DNA of 64,000 bases from NCBI RefSeq assembly GCF_008039615.1, contig NZ_VDUZ01000007.1, positions 1 through 64,000 of the forward strand, given 5' to 3'. Shown here in pieces: positions 55,700 through 64,000 of the stretch. The position numbers were made by a program, and so were the translations under genes. Position 1 is the stretch's first letter. Each line of letters starts with the position of its first letter. The notes beneath the pieces are model-generated. The model saw only the letters and a program-made list of their open reading frames with translations, ran no database searches and had not been told where the DNA came from. Source of the DNA: Vineibacter terrae. Lineage in GTDB: Bacteria; Pseudomonadota; Alphaproteobacteria; Reyranellales; Reyranellaceae.

Positions 55700-55775
55700 G
55701 GTCGGGCCGCGCCGCTCCAGCGGCGCTCTTCGGCGGCGGACATCCTGAGCGCCGCTGGAGCGACGCGGCCCGACC
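55700..55775. repeat. 76-base palindromic repeat, family B, copy 1
   Basis: Left arm GGTCGGGCCGCG + CCGCTCCAGCGGCGCTC (55700-55728) and right arm GAGCGCCGCTGGAGCG + ACGCGGCCCGACC (55747-55775); the 29-base arms pair at all but one position, around an 18-base loop. It lies between the 3' ends of convergent genes and would form a strong hairpin in either transcript. A second copy of the same length is at 58460-58535. Confidence 0.8.
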
Positions 55776-55781
55776 ATCGTT

Positions 55782-56048
55782 TCAGTGCACCTGGTACATC
55801 GCGTCGGCGAACCGGAATTCGGCCGGCTGGATCAGCCCGGCGCTGGCGATGCGCACGCGGTGCAGCTTGCCGTCGAGGTTGCGGTTCCAGAACCCCAGGA
55901 AGCGGGTCAGCACCGGATACCGTGGGGCAATGTCCAGATCCTGCCAGATGAAGGTCTGCAGGACGTGCTCGTGGTCCGGCATCCAGTAGAGGATTTCCGC
56001 CGTCGTCAGCCGGTAGTCCTTGAGCTGTTTTTCGAACGCTTTGGCCAT
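55782..56048 (-). CDS. usg: Usg-family protein
   Basis: An 88-residue protein that matches Usg, a small alphaproteobacterial protein known from the tryptophan region of Caulobacter: MAKAFEKQLKDYRLTTAEILYWMPDHEHVLQTFIWQDLDIAPRYPVL, with the conserved W-M-P-D-H and FIWQD-D-x-A-P-R-Y-P. Function unknown. AAGGAGC nine bases before the ATG supports the start. It is divergent from groES, and has no trp genes near it here. Confidence 0.88.
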   Translation of the reverse strand: MAKAFEKQLKDYRLTTAEILYWMPDHEHVLQTFIWQDLDIAPRYPVLTRFLGFWNRNLDGKLHRVRIASAGLIQPAEFRFADAMYQVH

Positions 56049-56248
56049 GGGAGGATGCTCCTTGACAACGCGAACGCAGGTGAATAGTCACATATTCCCG
56101 TTGCGGCCGCAAGATTTTTGCATAAAAATCAATAACTTAGCAGCAATTGGGTAAGAGTGCTGCCATTCCTGGCGAATGCCGCTGCGGCAACCTCCCGGCT
56201 CGGCCGCTAACGGTCGGAGAAATAACGGCAATCCACGCCGCCGCGGCC

Positions 56249-56277
56249 TTGACTCAAGGCAGGCCGACACTTAGATC
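56249..56277 (+). promoter_or_regulatory. groESL promoter
   Basis: TTGACT (56249-56254), 17 bases, TAGATC (56272-56277). Transcription would start near 56284, right before CIRCE, as expected for a HrcA-controlled groESL operon. The sigma-32 consensus is not obvious. Confidence 0.65.
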
Positions 56278-56288
56278 AGCGCCGCGCC

Positions 56289-56315
56289 TTGGCACTCGAT
56301 CTGATCGAGTGCTAA
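56289..56315 (+). promoter_or_regulatory. CIRCE element (HrcA operator)
   Basis: TTGGCACTC, nine bases, GAGTGCTAA: one mismatch from the consensus TTAGCACTC-N9-GAGTGCTAA. HrcA binds such sites and represses groESL until heat shock. The hrcA gene is not in the window. Confidence 0.95.
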
Positions 56316-56382
56316 CAGCGATGACACCGGTTGGCCCCAGTCTTCGGCGGGGTCTTTGTTTGATGTTTGGAGGAGGGAGTCC

Positions 56383-56697
56383 ATGCAGTTTCGTCCGCTG
56401 CACGACCGCGTCGTGGTGAAGCGCGTCGCGGAAGAGGAGAAGACCAAGGGCGGGATCATCATTCCCGACACCGCCAAGGAAAAGCCGATGGAAGGCGAGA
56501 TTGTCGCCGTCGGCCCCGGCGCCCGCGATGAGAAGGGCGTGCTCGTGCCGCTCGACGTCAAGGTCGGCGACCGCATCCTGTTCGGCAAGTGGTCGGGCAC
56601 CGAGGTGAAGCTCGATGGCCAGGATCTCCTGATCATGAAGGAGTCCGACATCATGGGCATCCTCGAGGTCACGAAGAGCGCGAAGAAAGCCGCCTAA
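56383..56697 (+). CDS. groES: Co-chaperonin GroES
   Basis: A 104-residue ring partner of GroEL that caps the folding chamber. The sequence is standard: [35 protein letters not shown] with the mobile-loop region, and ending [12 protein letters not shown]. The ATG is set by a strong GGAGGAGGGAG site. Controlled by the CIRCE element and promoter upstream, and followed by groEL after 54 bases in the same operon. Confidence 0.98.
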   Translation: MQFRPLHDRVVVKRVAEEEKTKGGIIIPDTAKEKPMEGEIVAVGPGARDEKGVLVPLDVKVGDRILFGKWSGTEVKLDGQDLLIMKESDIMGILEVTKSAKKAA

Positions 56698-56739
56698 ATC
56701 CGTCCAGCGCCGCCGCGCGGACGGATTTTCCATTTTTGA

Positions 56740-58395
<1,656 letters not shown>

Positions 58396-58423
58396 GTCCG
58401 ACGCCGTTCCGCTTGGAACAAGG

Positions 58424-58453
58424 AAGGCCGGGGCGCAATCCCCGGCCTTTTTT
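58424..58453 (+). terminator. Rho-independent terminator of groESL
   Basis: Stem GGCCGGGG / CCCCGGCC with a 6-base loop, followed by TTTTTT (58448-58453). A complete intrinsic terminator. Confidence 0.93.
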
Positions 58454-58459
58454 GTCATC

Positions 58460-58535
58460 GGTCTGGCCGGGCCGGGCCAGCGGCGCTCATGATATCAGCC
58501 GACGAAGAGCGTCGCTGGAGCCGCACGGTCCGATC
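58460..58535. repeat. 76-base palindromic repeat, family B, copy 2
   Basis: Same length and layout as copy 1 at 55700-55775: left arm ending CCAGCGGCGCTC (to 58488), right arm GAGCGTCGCTGGAG at 58507-58520 and on to 58535. Its arms are more diverged than those of copy 1. It lies just after the groESL terminator. Confidence 0.7.
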
Positions 58536-58558
58536 AACGGCTACCTTGGAGCGCCACC

Positions 58559-58987
58559 ATGTCGGCAGGAACGCACTGCAACGGGCATCCCGTTTCCGTC
58601 AAGGGCGTGCTGCTGGTCGAGGGCCGTGTGCTGCTGCTGCGCAACGACCGTGACGAATGGGAGCTGCCAGGCGGCCGTCCCGAGATCGGCGAGACGTGGC
58701 CGGAAGCCCTCGTCCGCGAGATCCGCGAAGAGGCGGATCTGTCGGTCGACGTGGGCGCCTTGCTGGAACAATGGCCCTACGAGGTGCTGCCCGGCCGTTT
58801 CGTCTGGATCGCCGCCTATGGCTGCCGGCTCGTGGGGGCGCCGTCGCCATCGGTCAGCGCCGAGCACCGCGAGCTGCGCTTCTTCCGGGCGGTGGAGCTC
58901 GATGGCCTGGCCCTGGACGCGGGCTATCGCCGGGCCATCAGCCGATCGTCCACGTCACCTCACCGCCCGGATCGCCCGCCAGCGTGA
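58559..58987 (+). CDS. Nudix hydrolase
   Basis: A 142-residue enzyme that hydrolyses nucleoside diphosphates linked to another group. The Nudix box is complete: G-x5-E-x7-R-E-x-x-E-E, in GGRPEIGETWPEALVREIREEADL. The N-terminal strand VKGVLLVEGRVLLLRNDRDEWELPGG is typical, and the C-terminal residues from about 125 are Ser/Pro/Arg-rich. Substrate unknown. Its last 50 bases overlap the convergent gene at 58938. The ATG at 58559 is supported by GGAGCG upstream. Confidence 0.88.
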   Translation: MSAGTHCNGHPVSVKGVLLVEGRVLLLRNDRDEWELPGGRPEIGETWPEALVREIREEADLSVDVGALLEQWPYEVLPGRFVWIAAYGCRLVGAPSPSVSAEHRELRFFRAVELDGLALDAGYRRAISRSSTSPHRPDRPPA

Positions 58988-59999
58988 CCGGCATGAACCG
59001 GTCGTGCGCCAGGGCGGCACCGATCCATAGCTCATTCCATGCCCGCAGGGCGGCCGGCACGTGCTCCTCCCGGGCGAAGCCGACGCCGCGCATCAGCCGC
59101 CAGCCGCGCTGGCGGACGGTGGCCCGGAGGCCATCGATATCGCATGTGACGTCCTCGCCCTGCGCCGCCAGCAACGCAGTCATGTAGCGAGCGAAGGCCG
59201 GCGCATCATCGGCATCGATGCCCAGGGCCGAAGCGGTCTCTTCGTGAAGCTGCATGCCGATCAGGCGGGCTGCGCGGCCGATTTCGGCCTCGGCCTCGGC
59301 GGTGCCGAGAAGCTCCATCAGGGTCGGCATCAGGGTCCGGACGTACTCCATGGCGTAGGACCGGTATGTCCGGCGCAGGCGCTCCTGCGGCCAGGCGGAC
59401 GTGTCCAGTCGCGGCTGCTGCGCCAGATCGACCTGCGGCATGCGCTCGTCGGTGACGAAGCGCACGCGCTCCTCGGGCGCAAGCGGACGATCATATTCGT
59501 GGTAGTAGCCCTCAAGCCCGGGTGCGCCGGTCGTGATCATGCCGGTGCAGACGAATCCCAGGCGCGGATTGCCCAGCGACACGCCGTTGTGGCCATGCCA
59601 GCCGTGGAGCATGGCTTCGTTGACCGGGTGCGGCACCGCGCAGGCGGCGGTGCCGCGCCAGATCCAGCGCGGCGGTGGATAGCGCACCCAGGCCTTGCGG
59701 TCGGTCTCGCGCCAGTACTCGGTCTTCACGCCACCCAGCGCGTTGGAATGGTAGTGATAGAGCGCGCAGGCGACCGCGGCCGGCTGGCCGTCAAGCCCCA
59801 GCTTCTTCAGGCCGGGCAGGAACTTCTCGTGGTGCTGCCGGCGGAAATGGCGGAACACGAACTCGCGCGCGGTGTCGGCGCCGCGCCGGGTCACCAGCGA
59901 CAGCACGATGCCGGTCATCAGCGCGTTGTAGAGGGTGGCCAGCGTCTGGTACGCAGCCGACATGTCTTGTCGGGAAGCTGTCGCGGCGGGGACGGTCAT
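58938..59999 (-). CDS. Hypothetical protein (353 residues)
   Basis: A 353-residue soluble protein of mixed helical character, not confidently assigned. There is a HHHEK-type stretch (RRQHHEKFLPGL), and conserved-looking runs such as KTEYWRETDRKAWVRYPPPRWIW and CTGMITTGAPGLEGYY. It has weak resemblance in layout to L-2-amino-thiazoline-4-carboxylate hydrolase-like proteins; I treat that as a guess only. The start at 59999 is chosen as the ATG before MTVPAATASRQD; an earlier one would add 46 residues. Its 3' end overlaps the Nudix gene by 50 bases, and it is divergent from the alpha/beta hydrolase gene across 43 bases. Confidence 0.7.
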   Translation of the reverse strand: MTVPAATASRQDMSAAYQTLATLYNALMTGIVLSLVTRRGADTAREFVFRHFRRQHHEKFLPGLKKLGLDGQPAAVACALYHYHSNALGGVKTEYWRETDRKAWVRYPPPRWIWRGTAACAVPHPVNEAMLHGWHGHNGVSLGNPRLGFVCTGMITTGAPGLEGYYHEYDRPLAPEERVRFVTDERMPQVDLAQQPRLDTSAWPQERLRRTYRSYAMEYVRTLMPTLMELLGTAEAEAEIGRAARLIGMQLHEETASALGIDADDAPAFARYMTALLAAQGEDVTCDIDGLRATVRQRGWRLMRGVGFAREEHVPAALRAWNELWIGAALAHDRFMPVTLAGDPGGEVTWTIG

Positions 60000-60042
60000 C
60001 GGGTTAGGCTGCTGCTGTTGAACATCAGGGATCGGCAGCACC

Positions 60043-60807
60043 ATGGCACAGTTCGCATCGGATGGCGTCACCATTGCGTATGACGACAGCGGCAAGCGGC
60101 CCAGTGGCCGCACGGTCGTGATGGTCCATGGCTTCACATCGAACCGCTATGAAAGCTGGCGTCGCGTCGGCTGGTACGATGCGCTGGAGCGCAAGGGCAT
60201 CCGCGGCGTGGCGCTCGATTGCCGCGGCCACGGCGAAAGCGGCAAGCCGCATGACCCGGCTGCCTACGGCCGCGCGGCAATGGTGCGCGACATCGTGGCG
60301 CTCATGGACCATCTCGGCCTCGCGCAGGTCGACCTCATGGGCTACTCGATGGGGGCGCGGCTCGCCTTGGCGACCGCGCTGGAGCATCCCAAGCGCATCG
60401 ACAACCTGGTCCTGGGCGGCGTCGGCGGGCGCCTCCTGGAGCCGTCCCCGAATGACGGGCGCATGGCCGCGGCCATGGAAGCAGACGATCCGGCCAGCAT
60501 CGAGGATCCGCTGCTGCGCAGCTTCCGGCATTTCGCCGACGAGCAGCGCGAGGATCGCCTCGCGCTGGCCGCCTGCTCGCGCGGCGCCGGCGCGCCGGTC
60601 GACCAGGCGGCGCTGGCAGGCCTGCGCATGCCGGTGCTGGTGGTGGTCGGCGCGCGCGACGGCCTGGCGGGCAGCCCCGACGGTCTGACCGCGGTCATCC
60701 CCGGCGCGCGTTCCGTGGTGCTGCCGGGCTGCGACCACTTCTCCGCCATCCCGCACGCGCTGTTCAAGGCGGCGGTGTTCGATTTCCTCGAAGGCTACCT
60801 GGAGTAG
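60043..60807 (+). CDS. Alpha/beta-fold hydrolase
   Basis: A 254-residue esterase- or lactonase-like enzyme. The nucleophile motif is GYSMGARLALATALEHP (G-x-S-x-G), the oxyanion region is VVMVHGFTSNR, and the histidine is in LPGCDHFSAI. The C-terminal Asp is in VVGARDGLAG. Length is typical of the core fold. Substrate unknown. It converges on the binding-protein gene with a hairpin between. Confidence 0.88.
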   Translation: MAQFASDGVTIAYDDSGKRPSGRTVVMVHGFTSNRYESWRRVGWYDALERKGIRGVALDCRGHGESGKPHDPAAYGRAAMVRDIVALMDHLGLAQVDLMGYSMGARLALATALEHPKRIDNLVLGGVGGRLLEPSPNDGRMAAAMEADDPASIEDPLLRSFRHFADEQREDRLALAACSRGAGAPVDQAALAGLRMPVLVVVGARDGLAGSPDGLTAVIPGARSVVLPGCDHFSAIPHALFKAAVFDFLEGYLE

Positions 60808-60809
60808 CG

Positions 60810-60837
60810 GCCAGCGCCGTCGGAGGCCGGCGCTGGC
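60810..60837. terminator. Hairpin between convergent genes
   Basis: A perfect 10-base-pair stem, GCCAGCGCCG / CGGCGCTGGC, with an 8-base loop, three bases after the stop of the alpha/beta hydrolase gene. No T tract, so likely Rho-assisted or a stability element. Confidence 0.55.
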
Positions 60838-60853
60838 ACGTGCGCTGCCGCGT

Positions 60854-62080
60854 CTACTGGGATGCGGCAGCAACCAGCGGGCAGTTGCCCTCCGCGAGCG
60901 GACGGACCGCGTCCTTGCCGGCATTCGTGACCATGTGCTTGTAGATGTCCCAGCCGCCCGTGGATTCCGCGGCTGTCTTGGCCTGGAACACGTGCATCTC
61001 GCGCTCGACCCGTCCGTCGATGCGCAGCGGTGCGGATCGGGTCATGAAATCCTCGACCGGGATGGCCCGCATCTGTTTCATGACGGCCATGGCTTCCTTC
61101 GTGCCCGCGGCGCGCACGGCCTTCAGGTAGTGGAGCACCGCTGAGGCATTGCCGGCCTGTGTCATGGTCGGAGTCTTGCCGGCACGGGCCTGGAAGCGCT
61201 TCGACCATGCGCGAGTGCGATCATCAAGGTCCCAATAGAAAGGCGACGAGAAGACCATGCCGCCGGCGGCCTTGGGGCCGATGGAATAGATGTCGTGCTC
61301 CGTGACCACGGAGGCGACGAAACGCTGCCGCCTGGTGATATCGAACTCCGCGCCCTGCTTGACGACATTGACCAGGTCGGCGCCCGCGACCGCGACGCCG
61401 ATCAGGTCGGCGCCGGACGCCTGGGCCTGCAGCAGGAACGAAGAAAAATCGGCGGTCGCCAGCGGCACGGCGACGCGGCCGATGATCTTGCCGCCTGTCG
61501 CCTCGATGACCGCGCGCGCATCCCGTTCCAAGGCATGGCCGAAGGCGAAATCACCGGTCAGGAAGAACCACTTCTTCGGGCCGTAGAGCTTGTCGACCGC
61601 CTTGACCGTCGACCGGGCGAGCGCGCTGGTGTCGTACAGCGTCTGCACGGTGTTGGGTGAGCAGAACTTGCCGGTCAGGTCGGAGCTGCCCGCCCCGACG
61701 AACAGGGCGAGCCGGCGCTTCTGCTCGACCAGCTCCTTCACCGCCAGGCAAACGGCCGAATTGTTGACATCGACAATGACATCGACGTCTTCCTGGTCGA
61801 GCCAGCGCCGGGCGATGCTGGCGCCGATGTCGGCCTTGTTCATGTGATCGGCGCTGACGACCTGCACGGGATGGCCGAGCAGCTGCCCGCCGAACTCCTC
61901 GACGGTCATGCGGATGGCTTCGAGCGACCCCTTGCCGCTGGAGTCGGCATACACCGACGAAAAATCCGAGAGCAGGCCGATCTTCACACCCGCGGCCGCG
62001 GCGCTGGCGCGCGACGCCAGCAGCGATGCCGCCAAGCCTGTTCCGACCACGAACGACCGACGCCCCATCATGCTACGCAT
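60854..62080 (-). CDS. Branched-chain-type ABC transporter substrate-binding protein
   Basis: A 408-residue periplasmic binding protein of the Leu/Ile/Val type. Residues 1-30 contain a twin-arginine-like signal (MMGRRSFVVGTGLAASLLASRASA, R7-R8 from the first Met). The two-lobe fold is visible: VKIGLLSDFSSVYADSSGKGSLEAIRMTV near the start, and GADLIGVAVAGADLVNVVKQG midway. It has no permease or ATPase genes next to it. Its operon-like neighbours are a monooxygenase, a PanE-like reductase and an enolase-superfamily enzyme, all leftward. It could serve the liv cluster at 39.5-43 kb, but that is inference. Confidence 0.9.
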   Translation of the reverse strand: MRSMMGRRSFVVGTGLAASLLASRASAAAAGVKIGLLSDFSSVYADSSGKGSLEAIRMTVEEFGGQLLGHPVQVVSADHMNKADIGASIARRWLDQEDVDVIVDVNNSAVCLAVKELVEQKRRLALFVGAGSSDLTGKFCSPNTVQTLYDTSALARSTVKAVDKLYGPKKWFFLTGDFAFGHALERDARAVIEATGGKIIGRVAVPLATADFSSFLLQAQASGADLIGVAVAGADLVNVVKQGAEFDITRRQRFVASVVTEHDIYSIGPKAAGGMVFSSPFYWDLDDRTRAWSKRFQARAGKTPTMTQAGNASAVLHYLKAVRAAGTKEAMAVMKQMRAIPVEDFMTRSAPLRIDGRVEREMHVFQAKTAAESTGGWDIYKHMVTNAGKDAVRPLAEGNCPLVAAASQ

Positions 62081-62133
62081 GTGGCTTCCCCTCCCTCTTC
62101 ATGAATCAAGGCCAGAGCATCTGCCCGGCCGTC

Positions 62134-62469
62134 TCATCCTGGTGCGCCGCCGCTTGCGGGCGACGGCAGTCCTTTGCCGGCTACGAGCGATAGCCAATGG
62201 ATTTCCGGCGGTGCGGCCAGCACGGGCTTCAGGCTTGCCAGCACCGCGTCGTGTGTGGCGCTCGTCCGATGAATCTCGAACGCGGCTTTGTCCTGGTAGC
62301 GCTCGTAGAACCAGACGACATCCGGTTCGTTGTCCGAGAGGTGCATCAGATAGAGCAGGGTCCCCGGCTCCTTCTCCACCTCGTTGAACATCGGCTTCAG
62401 GATCGCGACCAGCTCATCGCGCTTTCCAGGCCGTGCCACGAATCTCACAACATGGCCATGCGTCGCCAT
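62134..62469 (-). CDS. Antibiotic biosynthesis monooxygenase-type protein
   Basis: A 111-residue ABM-fold (ferredoxin-like) protein. The family pattern VVRFVARPGKRDELVAILKPMFNEVEKEPGTLLYLMH and VVWFYERYQDKAAFEIHRTS is clear. Such small proteins are cofactor-free oxygenases or dimeric binding proteins. Start: ATG at 62469. It lies 53 bases from the solute-binding gene and 19 from the PanE-like gene, in the same leftward unit. Confidence 0.87.
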   Translation of the reverse strand: MATHGHVVRFVARPGKRDELVAILKPMFNEVEKEPGTLLYLMHLSDNEPDVVWFYERYQDKAAFEIHRTSATHDAVLASLKPVLAAPPEIHWLSLVAGKGLPSPASGGAPG

Positions 62470-62488
62470 CGTCGTTCCTCCTCGCCGA

Positions 62489-63475
62489 TCAGTGACCAAT
62501 AGCAACCGCGGTCGAAAGCTGCCCGCGCAGCACGTCCGGGGTCATGGTGCCGGGCTGCACGCGCTCGCGCGCCATGCGGCGCGCGAGCTGCTGCAGGAAA
62601 TCATTGACCGGAGTCGGCACGCCATGGGTGCGGCCCAACAGCGTGATCTCCCCGTTGAGCCAGTCGCCCTCGATGCTGCCGGTGCCACGTGCCAGGCTCT
62701 GCCAGGACGAGCCGCCGGGAAACGGCGCACCGTCGACCTGCTTCAGAGGCAGCAGCGCCGCCATCCGTTGCGCCCGCTCCTCGGCCGACGCCCAGGCGAT
62801 GCCGGCGGCCCGGTAGCACGCTTCGCCCTCGGCTCGCGCCGTGGCGTAGATGTCGCTGGTATCGGCGCCGGGACCGCATGCGGCATGCAGGGCGTTGGCG
62901 AGGTTGGCGAGCAGCTTGCCGTGCTTCCATCGCATGACGTCGCTGCGGCACAGACTGTCGAAGCCCGCGCCGGCAAGGTCGCTCGCCACCCACGACGCGA
63001 GGCTGTCGGCGCCGTCGGGGTAGCCGCCCACATCGAGCACCCCGTGACAAGGGGCCGTGTAGCCATGCACCAGTCCGGGTGCGAGGTGCAGGCCGAAGAT
63101 ATAGACATACATGCCGTAGACCCGGCGGAAGCGCCGCAGCGCCTGGCTTTCGTTGGCCACACCGTTCTGCGCGCAGAAGATCGGCACGTCGGCAGGAGCC
63201 GCGTCGGCCAGCGCATCCAGCGCGGCGGCGGTGTCCTGGCTTTTCACCGCCAGCACGACGGCGTCGTCGGCGGTAATCGCGGCTTCGCGCGGGTGCCCTA
63301 CGGCCTGAACGGCAAGGATCTGGTCGGTCTCCGGCGTGCGCAGTTGCAGTCCGTCGCGGCGCAACGTATCGAGCGTCGCGCCGCGCGCGATAAAGGTCAC
63401 GTGCTGCCCTTGCTGCTGCAGGCGGGCGCCGATGATGCCGCCGATGGCGCCCGCGCCATAGATCACGTACCGCAT
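62489..63475 (-). CDS. Ketopantoate reductase-like (ApbA/PanE) protein
   Basis: A 328-residue NADPH-dependent reductase of the 2-dehydropantoate 2-reductase family. The N-terminal Rossmann motif is MRYVIYGAGAIGGIIGARLQQQG, followed by VLAVKSQDTAAALDALA and FCAQNGVANE, and the C-terminal helical domain has WKHGKLLANLANAL. The real substrate may be another 2-keto acid, given the catabolic neighbours. CTGAGGG precedes the ATG at 63475. It lies 7 bases after the stop of the enolase-superfamily gene, so the two are probably co-transcribed. Confidence 0.9.
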   Translation of the reverse strand: MRYVIYGAGAIGGIIGARLQQQGQHVTFIARGATLDTLRRDGLQLRTPETDQILAVQAVGHPREAAITADDAVVLAVKSQDTAAALDALADAAPADVPIFCAQNGVANESQALRRFRRVYGMYVYIFGLHLAPGLVHGYTAPCHGVLDVGGYPDGADSLASWVASDLAGAGFDSLCRSDVMRWKHGKLLANLANALHAACGPGADTSDIYATARAEGEACYRAAGIAWASAEERAQRMAALLPLKQVDGAPFPGGSSWQSLARGTGSIEGDWLNGEITLLGRTHGVPTPVNDFLQQLARRMARERVQPGTMTPDVLRGQLSTAVAIGH

Positions 63476-63482
63476 CGGGCCC

Positions 63483-64000
63483 TCAGGAGACGCGCAGCCT
63501 GCGGACGGCGTCAGGATCAAGCTCCAGTCCATGTCCGGGCCGCTCGCTGAGCACGAGCTTGCCGTCCACGAGATCCGGCAGTCCGCAGAAGAGACCCTGG
63601 GTCCAGGGCATCCCTTCGACGATCAGGCCATTCGGGATCGCCGCGATGCAGTGGCAAAACACTTCCGGGATCAGATGGCTCGCGACCGGGACGCCGAACG
63701 CCTCGGCCATCGCCGCGACCTTGCGGAACTGGGTGATGCCGCCCATCCGCATCATGTCGACCATCAGGTAATCGACCGCGCGCGCCTCCAGCAGCTTGAG
63801 CAGCGGCGGCATGTCGTAGTGGTATTCGCCGGCGCAGACCGGCACGTCAAGCGCCCGGGCGATGGCGGCTTGGCCAACCACGTCGTGCATCAGCGTCGGG
63901 TCCTCGATCCAGAACAGCTCGAAGGGCTCGAGTGCCCGCCCGACCTGGATCGCGCGCGAGGGAGTCCAGGTCTGGTTCACGTCGTACATGAGATCGACGT
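63483..64000 (-). CDS. Enolase-superfamily enzyme, cut at the right edge
   Basis: The C-terminal 172 or so residues of a mandelate racemase/muconate-lactonising-type enzyme; the start lies beyond the window. The metal-ligand triad of the family is visible: VDLMYDVNQTW, FELFWIEDPTL and PVCAGEYHYD. Further on are MRMGGITQFRKVAAMAEAFGV and HLIPEVFC, which carry the active-site base region. It looks like a sugar-acid dehydratase or racemase. It is the first visible gene of the leftward catabolic unit with the PanE-like gene. Confidence 0.85.
   Translation of the reverse strand, partial: VDLMYDVNQTWTPSRAIQVGRALEPFELFWIEDPTLMHDVVGQAAIARALDVPVCAGEYHYDMPPLLKLLEARAVDYLMVDMMRMGGITQFRKVAAMAEAFGVPVASHLIPEVFCHCIAAIPNGLIVEGMPWTQGLFCGLPDLVDGKLVLSERPGHGLELDPDAVRRLRVS

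Larger units (their letters stand above)
56049..56382. other. 334-base divergent control region, usg and groESL
   Basis: No gene. Half of it (56090-56160) is AT-rich and probably holds the leftward usg promoter, though no clean -35/-10 pair is seen. The right half holds the groESL promoter and CIRCE listed separately, followed by a leader of about 70 bases and a GGAGGAGGGAG ribosome-binding site. Confidence 0.6.

Overview
The window is chromosomal DNA of a GC-rich alphaproteobacterium. Gene content and order point that way: a CcrM-type GANTC methyltransferase next to RNase HII, the block smc - DsbA-like - DUF721/DciA - mutY, the Usg protein, a uracil-DNA glycosylase - ETF-QO - TPR - ispE block, Cox15-type heme A synthase, and CIRCE-controlled groESL. 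The style resembles Rhodospirillales or Reyranella-like soil and water bacteria, but the genus is an inference. No rRNA, tRNA, CRISPR array or transposase was found.

Layout. 1-4,100: an AT-richer accessory island, read rightward as one tightly coupled operon. It holds an unknown protein, a small membrane protein, a TPR protein with an LA2681-like HEPN domain, a second protein with a HEPN-like RX4H motif, and a broken DUF4238 gene. 4,100-14,400: an NTF2-like protein, a CoA hydrolase/transferase, then the chromosome-maintenance block with an unusually long SMC. 14,400-24,500: small membrane proteins, GNAT, ccrM, rnhB, radical SAM, moaB, an FAD oxidoreductase, a CaiB-type CoA transferase and a lytic transglycosylase. 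24,600-31,400: a cupin plus four-rhodanese fusion, a MetX-like hydrolase, and a putatively exported aldo/keto reductase - DUF6064 - amidohydrolase group. 31,400-39,400: uracil-DNA glycosylase, ETF-QO, TPR, ispE, Sel1/peptidoglycan-binding protein and heme A synthase. 39,500-45,400: a Liv-type ABC transporter (with a LivM-LivG fusion), a TauE-type exporter, MAPEG and D-tartrate dehydratase. 45,400-53,200: protein-isoaspartate methyltransferase, MFS, a 1,172-residue NfnBA-like flavo-iron-sulfur protein with its own promoter and operator-like palindrome, and Kup. 53,500-64,000: small catabolic enzymes, Usg, groESL, a Nudix hydrolase, two alpha/beta or unknown proteins, and a leftward catabolic unit (enolase superfamily - PanE-like - monooxygenase - solute-binding protein) that runs off the right edge.

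How parts work together. Three blocks are housekeeping: chromosome segregation, methylation and repair; isoprenoid, heme and quinone-linked electron transfer; and the chaperonins. The rest is a scavenging metabolism of organic acids and CoA esters: two enolase-superfamily dehydratases or racemases, an HpcH/HpaI aldolase, CoA transferases, a Liv-type transporter and an orphan Liv-type binding protein. At least three families of intergenic palindromic repeats sit between genes, mostly at convergent 3' ends. The strongest candidates for something new are the two-HEPN operon, the cupin-rhodanese fusion, the NfnBA-like fusion and the symmetrically extended SMC arms.
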